From Neomesorhizobium albiziae (GTDB lineage Bacteria > Pseudomonadota > Alphaproteobacteria > Rhizobiales > Rhizobiaceae), in NCBI RefSeq assembly GCF_900114255.1, contig NZ_FOSL01000005.1, forward strand, positions 248,001 through 312,000: DNA of 64,000 nt, written 5' to 3'. Numbering within the stretch: position 1 is the first letter of the stretch; every line of letters begins with the position of its first letter. The notes beneath the pieces were generated by a model that saw only the letters and a list, made by a program, of their open reading frames with translations, searched no databases and was not told the DNA's origin. The position numbers and the translations under genes were made by a program. Positions 38,114 to 47,050 of this stretch are shown here, piece by piece.

Positions 38114-38689
38114 CTAATGCAATTTCGGCGGCTCCAGTCGCGACAGGAAGTGCGCGAAGGTCATCGAGCCCTCCGGCCAGGGGCCGTGGCCCGAATCGGC
38201 GTTCAGGTGGCCGGCCTCTCCCGCGTCGATGAACAATGAACCCCACGCCGCGGCGATGTCCTCGGCGACCTCGAACGTGCTGTAGGGGTCGTTCCGGCTG
38301 GCAATGACGACAGACGGAAATGGCAAGGGGTCGCGCGGGTAGGGGCCGAACGTCATCAAATGGCGTGGCCGGATGCTCGGATTGGCGACATCCGGCGGGG
38401 CGACGAGGAATGCGCCGGCCACCGGCTTCCTGAATTGCGGGATCGCCTGGATCACCGTCGAGACGCCGAGGGAATGGGCAACGATCACCACCGGCCTCTC
38501 GGCGGCATTGACCGCTTGCGCTACATTGGCGGTCCAGTCCTCGCGCACCGGCTTCGTCCACTCGGCCTGTTCGACGCGGCGCGCTGTCGACAGTTTGGCC
38601 TCCCAGCGGGTCTGCCAGTGGTCGGGACCGGAATTGGTGTATCCGGGAACGATGAGGATTTCGGCGTCCTTGACTTTCATGGCGCGCAT
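38114..38689 (-). CDS. RBBP9/YdeN-type serine hydrolase
   Basis: A 191-aa alpha/beta hydrolase of the RBBP9/YdeN (Ser_hydrolase) family. ILIVPGYTNSGPDHWQTRWE is the characteristic opening (GYxNSGPxHWQ). The triad is visible as VIVAHSLGVST (Ser), VIASRNDPYS (Asp) and DAGEAGHLNADSG (His). Substrate unknown. ATG 38689 or 38680 is the likely start; the longer open frame reaches back into non-coding DNA. Divergent from the VOC gene with 208 bp between. Confidence 0.88.
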   Translation of the reverse strand: MRAMKVKDAEILIVPGYTNSGPDHWQTRWEAKLSTARRVEQAEWTKPVREDWTANVAQAVNAAERPVVIVAHSLGVSTVIQAIPQFRKPVAGAFLVAPPDVANPSIRPRHLMTFGPYPRDPLPFPSVVIASRNDPYSTFEVAEDIAAAWGSLFIDAGEAGHLNADSGHGPWPEGSMTFAHFLSRLEPPKLH

Positions 38690-38897
38690 GTAGCCACGAC
38701 GACGGCGCGATGCAACTGATCTGCTGACCGACTCGTTTCGCGGCCATGCTCCGCACTGAACAGCGTGTTCGCTGTTTCGGTTCTTGCGCAACTTCTGTTC
38801 CAGGCCGAATTTAGTGAAAGATATTGCAGAAAATGAGCGGCCACTGGGCTGATGCAAGAGCAGCATTCCAAGCCGGTTATCGCCGAACGGAGCCATC

Positions 38898-39713
38898 ATG
38901 AGCCAGTTGCCATTTGCCGCGACCACCCCGATCAGCGTCGCCCGTGTCGGCCTGAAAACCAGGGATGCCGAGACGCTGGCGAGCTATTATCGTGAAATAG
39001 TCGGACTGAACGAGCTTTCGCGTTCCAACGGGACGATTTCGCTGGGGGTCGGCACGCGCCCGCTGCTGGTCCTCGAGGCCGATCCTTCGGCGCGCCCGGA
39101 CGATCCACACAGTGCCGGCCTGTTCCATACTGCGTTCCTTCTGCCGAGCCGCGCCGATCTCGGCCGCTGGGTGAAGCGTGCCATCGAAAAGCGAATTCCC
39201 ATCGACGGCGCGTCGGACCACCTTGTCAGCGAGGCGCTTTACCTGACCGATCCCGAAGGCAACGGCATCGAGATTTATGCCGACCGCGCCAAGGACACGT
39301 GGATGCGAGACGGCGGCGGGGTAGCGATAGCAACCAACAAGCTCGACATCCCGAGTCTCCTTGCGGACGTCCCAGCGGACGATGCAGGATGGCAAGGTGC
39401 GCCCGAAAACAGCGTCGTCGGCCATGTGCATCTGAGGGTCGGAGATCCCGTCGTCGCGGAAGAATGGTGGCATTCGCAGTTCGGCTTCGACACGATGGCG
39501 AAATATGGCGCGGATGCAGTGTTCCTGGCTTCAGGCGGTTACCACCACCACATCGGCGCTAATTCCTGGCGCAGCCGGGGTGCCGGACCGCGCGACGAAG
39601 GCCGAACCGGCCTTGCCTGGGTCGAGATGCGATCGTCGCTGGCGGAAAAGCCATCGGAGTTGCAGGATTCCTGGGGGACGGTGATCCGTACGGTGCCGGG
39701 GATGCTGGCCTAG
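38898..39713 (+). CDS. VOC family protein (CatE-like, two vicinal-oxygen-chelate modules)
   Basis: A 271-aa glyoxalase/extradiol-dioxygenase superfamily protein with two modules: the first around 13-130 (RVGLKTRDAETLASYYREIVG; AGLFHTAFLLPSRADLGRW; YLTDPEGNGIEIYADR), the second around 165-250 (VGHVHLRVGDPVVAEEWWHSQFG; GGYHHHIGANSW). The His/Glu metal ligands fit a catechol-2,3-dioxygenase-like protein (CatE/YfiE type). The reaction is not certain. Immediately followed by a GNAT gene without a gap. Confidence 0.85.
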   Translation: MSQLPFAATTPISVARVGLKTRDAETLASYYREIVGLNELSRSNGTISLGVGTRPLLVLEADPSARPDDPHSAGLFHTAFLLPSRADLGRWVKRAIEKRIPIDGASDHLVSEALYLTDPEGNGIEIYADRAKDTWMRDGGGVAIATNKLDIPSLLADVPADDAGWQGAPENSVVGHVHLRVGDPVVAEEWWHSQFGFDTMAKYGADAVFLASGGYHHHIGANSWRSRGAGPRDEGRTGLAWVEMRSSLAEKPSELQDSWGTVIRTVPGMLA

Positions 39714-40208
39714 ATGCTCATCCGCTACGAAACGCCGGCGGATTTTGACGCGATCCATGAGCTTACGTCGATCGCGTTTAAGTCCATGGCTTTCAGCGAT
39801 GGCAGCGAAGCCGATATTATTCGGGCGCTTCGTGCCGACGGCGATCTGACGATTTCGCTGGTCGCGGAAGAGAATGGCGAAGTCATTGGCCACGTGGCGT
39901 TCTCGCAAGTCACAATCGATGGCTCGCATGGCGGTTGGTTCGGCCTTGGTCCGATAGCTGTCAAACCTGAACTGCAGCGACAGGGCATCGGTAAGGCGCT
40001 GATCGCCGAAGGACTGAGACTGCTTGAAGAGCGAGGCGCCAGCGGCTGTGCGCTGATCGGCAATCCGGAGGTCTATAGCCGCGCCGGTTTCGCCAGCGAT
40101 GGGCAGCTGAAATACCAGGATGTCGATACGAAGTTCGTCCAGCGGATCGTTCTGCGCGGACCGGCCCCAAGTGGGGCGCTAAAGTTCGCGCCGGCCTTCG
40201 GAGACTAA
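39714..40208 (+). CDS. GNAT family N-acetyltransferase
   Basis: A 164-aa acetyl-CoA-dependent acyltransferase. VIGHVAFSQVTI leads into GLGPIAVKPELQRQGIGKALIAEGL, which contains the acetyl-CoA pyrophosphate-binding Q/RxxGxG/A (QRQGIGKA), and then GASGCALIGNPEVYSRAGF. The pattern (GNPEVYxRAGF) is that of the YhbS-like group. The ATG directly follows the TAG of the VOC gene, so they are co-translated. Acceptor unknown. Confidence 0.9.
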   Translation: MLIRYETPADFDAIHELTSIAFKSMAFSDGSEADIIRALRADGDLTISLVAEENGEVIGHVAFSQVTIDGSHGGWFGLGPIAVKPELQRQGIGKALIAEGLRLLEERGASGCALIGNPEVYSRAGFASDGQLKYQDVDTKFVQRIVLRGPAPSGALKFAPAFGD

Positions 40209-40231
40209 GCTTTTCCCCAATGACCGGGCGG

Positions 40232-40969
40232 CTACTGGCTTTGGATCGACCGAGCCGCATAGCCTGTCAGCAAGCCATGACGCCAGTCGGGCGATCCGCA
40301 AGCGACCGCCCGGTCGGCGGCTGCGGCCCAATCATAGCCGACGGTGTGATGGCTGACCGACCAGGTCCCGTTGGTGCGGGTGGCAAGCGCGTAACGGGCG
40401 TGCGGGCTGCCGGTGACTGTGAGGCCGGGGAAGGCTTGGACCCCGACACTGCCCGGATTGACGATGACCTGCCGGCCAGACAGCGAGACGACACGCGGGG
40501 TGTGGGTATGACCGCACAGCACCAGGCTTGCGTCGAAATCGCCGAGCTTGGCCCTAATCTGGGCTTCATTGGACGGGAAGAAATGCGTGTCGCCGTCCTC
40601 TTCTAGGAGGAAGGTTTCGTCGTCGGTGGGGCTGCCGTGACAAAGCAGGATGTCGCCATCGAGGGCCGCGCGTAACGGGAGCCCCGAGAGCCAGGCGAGG
40701 GAACCAGCCGAAAGTGTCTCATGCGTGAAGCGGTCTACCGGCTCCATCGTATCGGCAGGCGTCCTGGCAACCGTTCGGTCGTGATTGCCGTGGACGGTCG
40801 GCCAGCCCTCGGCGATCAGGTACTGTGCGGTTTCTTCCGGCCAGAGCGGACCGGACAGGCAGTCGCCCAGATTGACGATGACGTCCGGCGCGTTCTGCCT
40901 GATGTGCGCATAAACGGCCTCGAGCGCGCGAAGATTGCCGTGAATGTCGGAAACAATCGCCAGCCGCAT
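40232..40969 (-). CDS. Calcineurin-like metallophosphoesterase (YfcE/MJ0936-like)
   Basis: A 245-aa two-metal phosphoesterase. Canonical blocks are present in order: MRLAIVSDIHGN (DxH), VIVNLGDCLSGPLWP (GDxx), VHGNHDRTV (GNHD), CHGSPTDDE and VLCGHTHTPRV (GHTH), then VNPGSVG. It probably hydrolyses phosphodiesters or nucleotides; the substrate is open. It starts 2 bp after the purB stop, so it is translated from the same message. Confidence 0.92.
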   Translation of the reverse strand: MRLAIVSDIHGNLRALEAVYAHIRQNAPDVIVNLGDCLSGPLWPEETAQYLIAEGWPTVHGNHDRTVARTPADTMEPVDRFTHETLSAGSLAWLSGLPLRAALDGDILLCHGSPTDDETFLLEEDGDTHFFPSNEAQIRAKLGDFDASLVLCGHTHTPRVVSLSGRQVIVNPGSVGVQAFPGLTVTGSPHARYALATRTNGTWSVSHHTVGYDWAAAADRAVACGSPDWRHGLLTGYAARSIQSQ

Positions 40970-40971
40970 CG

Positions 40972-42279
40972 TCAGGCCTCTCCGAAAACCCGCCTGAAAA
41001 TCGTATCGACATGCTTGGTGTGATAGCCGAGGTCGAATTTTTCGCGAATTTCGGCTTCCGACAATGCGGCTGTCACTTCCTTGTCGGCCAGCAGTTCTTC
41101 GAGGAAGTCGGCGCCGTGTTCCCAGACCTTCATGGCGTTGCGCTGCACCAGCCGGTAAGCGTCCTCGCGGCTGACGCCGGCCTGGGTGAGGGCCAGCAAC
41201 ACCCGTTGCGAATGGATGAGGCCGCGGAACTTGTTCATGTTCTTCAGCATGTTGTCGGGGTAGACGAGCAGCTTTTCGATGACGCCGGTCAGCCGGGACA
41301 GGGCAAAGTCGAGGGTGATGGTGGCGTCCGGGCCGATCATGCGTTCGACAGACGAATGCGAAATGTCGCGCTCATGCCACAACGCGACGTTTTCCATCGC
41401 CGGCATTGCAAAGGCGCGCACCATGCGGGCAAGGCCGGTGAGATTTTCGGTCAGCACCGGATTGCGCTTGTGCGGCATTGCCGACGAACCCTTCTGGCCC
41501 GGCGCGAAATATTCCTCGGCTTCCAGTACTTCGGTGCGCTGCAGGTGGCGGATTTCGATCGCCAGGCGCTCGACCGACGAGGCGATGACACCGAGCGTGG
41601 CGAAATACATGGCGTGGCGATCGCGCGGGATAACCTGCGTCGACACCGGTTCCGGCTTCAAGCCGAGCTTTTCGGCGACATGTTCCTCGATGCGCGGATC
41701 GATGTTGGCGAAGGTGCCGACTGCGCCGGAGATGGCGCAAGTGGCGATCTCTTCGCGAGCGTGGACCAGCCGCTCGCGGCAGCGCGAAAACTCGGCATAG
41801 GCCTGGGCCAGCTTGACGCCGAATGTCGTCGGCTCGGCATGGATGCCGTGGCTGCGGCCGATCGTGACGGTATCCTTGTGCTCGAAAGCCCGTTTCTTCA
41901 GTGCTGCGAGCAGCCGGTCGAGATCGTCAAGCAGGATGTCGGTGGCGCGGGCAAGCTGCACGCTGAGGCAGGTGTCGAGCACATCGGACGAGGTCATGCC
42001 CTGGTGGATGAACCGCGCGTCGGGACCGACGAACTCCGCCAGATGAGTGAGGAAGGCGATAACGTCATGTTTGGTGACGGCTTCGATCTCGTCGATGCGG
42101 GCAACATCGAAGGTGGCGGCGCCGCCCTTTTCCCAGATGGTTTTTGCAGCGCTCGCCGGGATGACGCCGAGCTCGGCCAGCGCATCGCAGGCATGCGCCT
42201 CGATCTCGAACCAGATGCGGAATTTTGTCTCGGGAGACCAGATGGCGACCATTTCCGGCCGCGAATAGCGCGGGATCAT
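40972..42279 (-). CDS. purB: Adenylosuccinate lyase PurB
   Basis: Catalyses fumarate release from SAICAR and adenylosuccinate in purine synthesis; 435 aa, Bacillus-type length. Motifs are MIPRYSRPEMVAIWSPE, the catalytic region FIHQGMTSSDVLDTC, IGRSHGIHAEPTTFG and the superfamily signature KGSSAMPHKRNPVLTENL. ATG 42279. It leads a two-gene unit with a metallophosphoesterase. Confidence 0.97.
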   Translation of the reverse strand: MIPRYSRPEMVAIWSPETKFRIWFEIEAHACDALAELGVIPASAAKTIWEKGGAATFDVARIDEIEAVTKHDVIAFLTHLAEFVGPDARFIHQGMTSSDVLDTCLSVQLARATDILLDDLDRLLAALKKRAFEHKDTVTIGRSHGIHAEPTTFGVKLAQAYAEFSRCRERLVHAREEIATCAISGAVGTFANIDPRIEEHVAEKLGLKPEPVSTQVIPRDRHAMYFATLGVIASSVERLAIEIRHLQRTEVLEAEEYFAPGQKGSSAMPHKRNPVLTENLTGLARMVRAFAMPAMENVALWHERDISHSSVERMIGPDATITLDFALSRLTGVIEKLLVYPDNMLKNMNKFRGLIHSQRVLLALTQAGVSREDAYRLVQRNAMKVWEHGADFLEELLADKEVTAALSEAEIREKFDLGYHTKHVDTIFRRVFGEA

Positions 42280-42339
42280 GTCAGGTCCTGAAATCGAGGA
42301 AAGGGGACGGGCGCGTCCTAACAGAGGTGCGGCAAATCC

Positions 42340-42873
42340 TCAACGCGGCATTCTCGCAAACCAGAGGCTGACCGCAAACAACGCGATGAAACCCACGGGA
42401 AACAGCAGGCGCACGCCAAGCACGGCGAACTGATAGAGTGCGGCAAGCGTGGTGAAGACCAGCTGGAACACCCAGGTTATGGAGCCGGCGTCGGCATGCC
42501 ATTCCGAATAATAGGTCCGGTAGTCGAACGCGAAAATGAGCCCGGTGACGGAAACCGTCACCGCCGCGAACGAAAAAAACGCCGCCGCGAAGGCCGCTTC
42601 ACCCGAACGACCGAGCGAAAGGAACCGAGCCGCAAGCAGCGCCAAAGGGAAGGACAGCGCGCCGCCCAGCGCAAAAAGCACGGCAATCGACTGGATTTTC
42701 GCCGATGTCTCCCATTCCTGCATGAGGATGGCGACGAAGGCGCTTGCTGCCATGGCGGCCGCCCAGACCGCGCCGCCGACAAAAGCCTCGACGGGATCAG
42801 GCAGCGAGCGCTTCAAGCGCTGGCCGAAGCCTGATCGGGACGCCTCGGGCATTTTGGCGGCCGCGGACTTCAC
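42340..42873 (-). CDS. Four-helix membrane protein of unknown function
   Basis: A 177-aa integral membrane protein with hydrophobic segments near residues 30-50, 58-80, 90-112 and 135-170 (e.g. IAVLFALGGALSFPLALLAA, VFQLVFTTLAALYQFAVLGV). No family recognised. I prefer GTG 42873, which forms a GTGA overlap with the stop of the upstream DUF2259 gene; ATG 42897 would overlap it by 28 bp. Co-transcribed with that secreted protein. Confidence 0.75.
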   Translation of the reverse strand: MKSAAAKMPEASRSGFGQRLKRSLPDPVEAFVGGAVWAAAMAASAFVAILMQEWETSAKIQSIAVLFALGGALSFPLALLAARFLSLGRSGEAAFAAAFFSFAAVTVSVTGLIFAFDYRTYYSEWHADAGSITWVFQLVFTTLAALYQFAVLGVRLLFPVGFIALFAVSLWFARMPR

Positions 42874-43592
42874 AGGCGCCCCGTCACTGCGATCCACCGA
42901 TGGTCGGGCCCCTCGAAGCCATATTGCCGAACGGAGATCAGCACGGCGAACACCGGCGCCTCGCCGTCGAAATAAGTCTGGACCCCGCCGATCGAATAGC
43001 CGTGCGGGCAGTTGCGGCTCTTCGGGATCGTCTTGTCTTCATGGAGGAGCTTTGTCGTTCCGCCGTCCGTCGGGTCGATGCGCAGCAGCCGAAAGCCGGC
43101 GGCCGGGCCCTGGGATTCGCAAACTTCGGAAGCGGTTAGCGGGATTTGCTCCAGCCGGAATTCAAGCGTCGGGTCGATCTGGGGGAAAACCGGCCGCGGG
43201 TTGACGACCATGCGAAACGGGTCGGCGTTGAGCTCGGTCGGCGCATTCATGCCGACAGTGTTGCCGCGGTGAGCAGCCAGGACGGCATCGGCCATGATCT
43301 TTTCACCGGCGGTACGCGCCTGCGACCGTGCCTTGTCTATGCCCGCGGTTTCATCGTCGAGCCGGACGCGAACCGGCGTGCCCGGAAGGAACTTGTCTGT
43401 CGATGTGTCGATGTAGAAACGACTGGCATAGGCAAAGCCGGAACCGTCCTGAATGCCGTATTCCTCGAAGGCGAAGATCTTGCCGTCTTCGCTGAAGCCG
43501 AGGATTTCGAGATTGGCGGCGTCGCCCGCATTCGCTGCGGAATGAACGGCGAACTGCGCAAGCAGCATCGTGGCAAACAGGATCCGCATCAT
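42870..43592 (-). CDS. DUF2259 secreted protein
   Basis: A 240-aa exported protein. A signal peptide (MRILFATMLLAQFAVHSAANA) precedes DAANLEILGFSEDGKIFAFEEYG, the DUF2259 hallmark opening, then RNCPHGYSIGGVQTYF and VLISVRQYGFEGPDHRWIAVTG at the C-terminus. Predicted periplasmic; function unknown. ATG 43592 (MMRIL) or 43589 is the start; the open frame upstream lacks a signal sequence. Confidence 0.82.
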   Translation of the reverse strand: MMRILFATMLLAQFAVHSAANAGDAANLEILGFSEDGKIFAFEEYGIQDGSGFAYASRFYIDTSTDKFLPGTPVRVRLDDETAGIDKARSQARTAGEKIMADAVLAAHRGNTVGMNAPTELNADPFRMVVNPRPVFPQIDPTLEFRLEQIPLTASEVCESQGPAAGFRLLRIDPTDGGTTKLLHEDKTIPKSRNCPHGYSIGGVQTYFDGEAPVFAVLISVRQYGFEGPDHRWIAVTGRL

Positions 43593-43722
43593 TCCCCGCG
43601 TAAAAGTCGTCGGCCCGTCACCTATCACGATCAGGCGCCTACGTCGCGCCGTCCGATAGGCGAAACCGGTGCATCCAATTCCCGCCTCAGCCGTTGTTGC
43701 AAAGTTTTCAAAGGAGCATGTC

Positions 43723-43965
43723 ATGAGCGACGCCAGCAAAATCCGCGAACATATGGAAGTGATCGGCGCCGACGGCGTCCACGTCGGAACCGTCGACAAG
43801 GTCGAGAGCAGCCGGATCAAGTTGACCAAGAAGGATAGCGGCGAAGGCTCCCACAGAGGACATCACCATTATATTTCCACCAGCCTTATCGCGGAGGTCG
43901 AAGGAAACAAGGTTCGCCTCTCCGCGAATTCGGATGTCGCGGTGACATTCGAGGAAGAAAAGTAG
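43723..43965 (+). CDS. DUF2171 small protein
   Basis: An 80-aa protein of the DUF2171 / PRC-barrel-like group: IREHMEVIGADGVHVGTVDK, then a short His-rich loop SHRGHHHYIST, then LIAEVEGNKVRLSAN. The ATG is preceded by AAGGAG at 43711-43716, a strong ribosome-binding site that decides the start. Function unknown. Converges on the P1-peptidase gene, 11 bp apart. Confidence 0.85.
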   Translation: MSDASKIREHMEVIGADGVHVGTVDKVESSRIKLTKKDSGEGSHRGHHHYISTSLIAEVEGNKVRLSANSDVAVTFEEEK

Positions 43966-43976
43966 CGCGCTTTTCC

Positions 43977-45005
43977 TCACGACCTGGCCCGGCCGCCTTT
44001 CCGCGACGACCAGACAGGCAGAAGGTCGCCTTCCGCAGGTGTGGCGGCAAAGATGGCTCGCGCAATGGCGCGGGCAACGGTGGCGCCCGCGGCCGCGTAA
44101 AGATCGACTGTCGTGTCGGGCGAGGGCGTGATGCCGCTGGCGCCGGTCGCTACGCCGAACACGAGATCGCCATCGACCGGCGTGTGCGCCGGCCAGATGG
44201 CGCGGGCGAAGCCGTCATGCGCTGCCATCGCCAGCCGCTTGGCGTCCGCCTTGGTCAACACCGCGTCGGTGGCGACAATGGCGATGGTGGTGTTGGCGCC
44301 GGCACGCATCAGATCCCGGTACTTGATCGACAGGTCCTGAGCGTCCGCCGGGAGTGGCGATGGCAGGCCGAGCCCGCCGAATTCGTCGCCGATTTCGAAG
44401 GGTGCTGCCCAGAAATGCCGGGTGCTGCCTATCGTGACGGTGCCGGTCGGATTTGCGGCGACCAGTGCGCCGACCGTGATGCCGCTGTCGAGTTTTGTCG
44501 AAGCCGAGCCGAGGCCGCCCTTCAAGCCGGCCGAAAGCGCGCCCGTGCCGGCGCCAACGGTGCCGATGTCGAAATCGCGCGATGCGGCCTGCGCGGCCTC
44601 GTAGCCAAGCTCGCGATAGGGCGGGTAGCGGCCCCAATCCTTGTTGCCGCCGTTGACGAGATCGAACAGGATCGCCGCTGGCACGAGGGGAATATGCACG
44701 CCGCGGACTTCGAAACCGGCGCCTTTCTCCCGCAACGCCGCCTGCACGCCCGATGCCGCGTCGAGGCCGAAGGCCGAGCCGCCTGCCAGCACCAGTGCAT
44801 CGATCGCCTGGACCGAATTGTGCGGCTCGAGCAGATCGGTCTCGCGCGTGCCGGGTGCGCCGCCCAGAACCTGAACCCCCGCGACCGCCGGTTCGTCGCA
44901 GATCAGCACGGTGACGCCCGACTTGAGCGATGCGTCGGCGGCATTGCCGACCGAAAGGCCGGCGACATCGGTGATCAGATTGCGCGGCCCGGTACGGAAT
45001 GGCAT
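43977..45005 (-). CDS. P1 family peptidase (DmpA/S58-like, N-terminal nucleophile)
   Basis: A 342-aa self-processing aminopeptidase-like enzyme. Family features are NLITDVAGLSVGNAADASLK, VLAGGSAFGLDAASGVQAAL, and the autocleavage/catalytic-serine segment GLKGGLGSASTKL (Gly-Ser bond), followed by VGALVAANPTGTV. DmpA-type enzymes cleave N-terminal residues or beta-peptides. It starts 2 bp after the stop of a periplasmic binding-protein gene, suggesting joint use of an amino-acid or peptide substrate; this is inference. Confidence 0.9.
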   Translation of the reverse strand: MPFRTGPRNLITDVAGLSVGNAADASLKSGVTVLICDEPAVAGVQVLGGAPGTRETDLLEPHNSVQAIDALVLAGGSAFGLDAASGVQAALREKGAGFEVRGVHIPLVPAAILFDLVNGGNKDWGRYPPYRELGYEAAQAASRDFDIGTVGAGTGALSAGLKGGLGSASTKLDSGITVGALVAANPTGTVTIGSTRHFWAAPFEIGDEFGGLGLPSPLPADAQDLSIKYRDLMRAGANTTIAIVATDAVLTKADAKRLAMAAHDGFARAIWPAHTPVDGDLVFGVATGASGITPSPDTTVDLYAAAGATVARAIARAIFAATPAEGDLLPVWSSRKGGRARS

Positions 45006-45007
45006 TT

Positions 45008-46099
45008 CTACTTCACCTCGGCAAATCGGGTCCCGTCGAACCGGAACAGGCGATAGGGGTTTTGGTTGAGGTCGCCCTTGGCGTCGAAACGGATTTTGCC
45101 AAGCGCGGTCTGGAATTCGTCGACGCCGAGACGCTCGCTGGGCGACGTGCTTGCGCCGGCAAGGACCGTCGCTGCTATTTCCACCGCGGCATAGGCCGGC
45201 AGCACATAACCCTCCGGGATGATTTCCTCGGCCTTGAGCGCGGCAATCGCGTCGGGCGATGCGACCTCTGCGGGCTCGGGCAGCCCAACCATCAGTGTCC
45301 CCGCCTGTAAGGGGGTATCGCCGGCTGCCGCGCGAAGCGCCTCGCCGCCAGCAAGCGTCACATTCATGCCGAGCCCCTTGGCGTCGCGGCCAATGATGGC
45401 GACGTCGTCGCGGTCGCCGCCGACAAAGACATGCGTGGCGCCGGCCTTGCGCAACCGGCCGACGAGGCCGACCTGATTATCGAGCTCGGGGCGAAAAGTA
45501 TCAACGAAGACAGGCTTTAACGCATTTTCTTCGGCCGCCGCGCGAACGCTTTCGGCAAGTTCCCGACCGTAGATGGTGCCGTCGTCGATGATGGCGAAAA
45601 GTTCGCTCCGCCACAGCGGCGGGATCAGCGCACGCGCCGCCTGCTGTTCGCTGTCGGCGCGGGGCCCCAGCCGGAACACTGGCCAACCGGTCTTTTCGCG
45701 GCGATCGGTAAGGCTGTCTGTGCGCACGCCGACGGTGATGACCGGAATGCCGGCCTGCTTCAGCGTTGGCATGGCGGCTTCGAGCGCTTCGGCGCAGAGG
45801 AAGCCGACGACAATCTTGACCTCGGCCGCGACGAATTTTTGGGCCGCGGCCGCGCCACCTTCGGCGCTGCAAGCGTCGTCTACGATCTCCAGCCTGACGC
45901 CCGATTTTCCGGCGGCGGAACTGGCGCCCGCCCGAACCTGAACGCCCAGAAGCTCGGATGTCCCGCTGAGCGGAGCGGCGACGCCAACCTCCGCCGCATT
46001 GGCGATTGCCGGCAACAGCACGGAAAACGCCAGAAATCCGGCGGCGCAGAGCCGGGTCGGGTGTGTTCGCGATGTTATCGTGATCTTGCGGTTCGCCAT
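45008..46099 (-). CDS. Periplasmic binding protein, branched-chain-amino-acid (Peripla_BP_6) type
   Basis: A 363-aa secreted solute receptor. The signal peptide (LCAAGFLAFSVLLPAIANA) precedes AEVGVAAPLSGTSELLGVQV, the LivJ-type opening, with IVVGFLCAEALEAAMPTL, FAIIDDGTIYGRELAESV and THVFVGGDRDDVAIIGRDA later. ATG 46099 is chosen because it gives a signal peptide; the long open frame upstream runs through a repeat array. No permease or ATPase gene accompanies it, so it may serve a distant transporter or act in signalling. Confidence 0.88.
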   Translation of the reverse strand: MANRKITITSRTHPTRLCAAGFLAFSVLLPAIANAAEVGVAAPLSGTSELLGVQVRAGASSAAGKSGVRLEIVDDACSAEGGAAAAQKFVAAEVKIVVGFLCAEALEAAMPTLKQAGIPVITVGVRTDSLTDRREKTGWPVFRLGPRADSEQQAARALIPPLWRSELFAIIDDGTIYGRELAESVRAAAEENALKPVFVDTFRPELDNQVGLVGRLRKAGATHVFVGGDRDDVAIIGRDAKGLGMNVTLAGGEALRAAAGDTPLQAGTLMVGLPEPAEVASPDAIAALKAEEIIPEGYVLPAYAAVEIAATVLAGASTSPSERLGVDEFQTALGKIRFDAKGDLNQNPYRLFRFDGTRFAEVK

Positions 46100-46188
46100 G
46101 TCGAGCAACAGGTAAAGTGTGGTGGAGCAGGGCGCAACACGGGAATATTTGGGAGGCGGCGTGGCGGGCTGTTTGCCAGCGAAACGCT

Positions 46189-46505
46189 GCCCCTCACCCG
46201 GGCCCTCTCCCCGTGAAGGACGGGGAGAGGGGGATTGACACGTTGTTGTCTCCACCTGTCTCCCTCCCCTGGGGAGGGTGGCCCGCAGGGCCGGGTAGGG
46301 TGATGGCTGATGTGCGGATATCGCCCCCTCCGCCTTCCCTTCGACAAGCTCAGGGTCGGCACCTCCCCCATCGAGGGGGAGGAGGGGCGGCGGCGTTGCG
46401 GCCAGCCTCCTTTGCCCCGTTTTAGAAGAGAGGGCGCGCAGGTGTTGAAGCTTCCGCCTTCGCCCCGCTTGCGGGGAGAAGGTGCCGGCAGGCGGATGAG
46501 GGGCA
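46189..46505. repeat. Array of palindromic intergenic modules
   Basis: Several GC-rich inverted repeats lie in a row. A 12-bp perfect stem is at 46203-46214/46220-46231. CCCTCCCC-TG-GGGAGGG and GGCCC-GCA-GGGCC lie near 46265-46295. A CACCTCCCCC...GGGGGAGG unit with a CCTTCGACAAGCTCAGGG-like segment spans about 46335-46385. A CCCCGCTTGCGGGG hairpin with CACC/GGTG flanks spans about 46464-46500. This mosaic of modules is typical of rhizobial RIME-like elements. It starts 90 bp upstream of the binding-protein start. Confidence 0.75.
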
Positions 46506-46977
46506 ACTTTCATCACAAGCGTCTCCATCGCCACGCCCCGTTTCCGGTCTGGCCATTGGGTGGAAAGAAAGTGGGAAGCGGGGCGCTGGGTCAGCACCTC
46601 GTAAGTAAGTAATCTGGCGCCTTCCCAGCGCCCCGCCGGCGTTTTTCGGCCATCCCATCTCCCAACATCGGACCTTCCGGTATGCACCGGTGGTTTCTAC
46701 GTGTCAGCGCCAGATCATACCGCGCCTGGTTCCCGTCAACGCGGGAAATCGTAGAGACTCTGGGACAGCCCTTCGTCTCCACGGCCACGTTAGCCGCTTG
46801 CCCGAAGCGCCGGTTCCTCCCCGCAAACCACCGTCATGATCGGCGTTCCCGCAGGAGAAACTGCCGATGAGTATGCGGCAGCCCGAAAGGGGTGTGGACA
46901 AAACAAAATGAAAGATTGCTGACAGATGCTGACAATGTATGGGTTCCGCACGGTTCCGCATGCGGTGGCGTTCCATG
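46506..46977. other. Intergenic stretch without a supported gene
   Basis: No open frame here has recognisable protein character. It contains one strong hairpin, GCGGGGCGCTGGG (46578-46590) with its perfect complement at 46624-46636 (33-nt loop), and a GC-rich unstructured stretch to about 46900. I could not match it to tmRNA, RNase P, SRP RNA or a tRNA. Confidence 0.5.
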
Positions 46978-47005
46978 CTTGTGACATTGGCCCGTAACCT
47001 TATAT
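46978..47005 (+). promoter_or_regulatory. Candidate promoter for the flavin reductase/Mo-maturation operon
   Basis: CTTGTG (46978-46983) and TTATAT (47000-47005) are 16 bp apart, resembling the rhizobial sigma-70 consensus CTTGAC-N17-CTATAT. The start codon lies about 37-46 bp further on. Weak evidence, based on motif similarity and position only. Confidence 0.35.
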
Positions 47006-47050
47006 ACGGGAGCGGGAGCTCGCTTTTTTGGAATTTCGCCAGTGCTCAAG

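Noticed and set aside
46506-47041. Structured housekeeping RNA (tmRNA, RNase P, SRP or 6S) in the long gap
   Set aside because: None of the conserved core sequences I know for these RNAs could be found on either strand.
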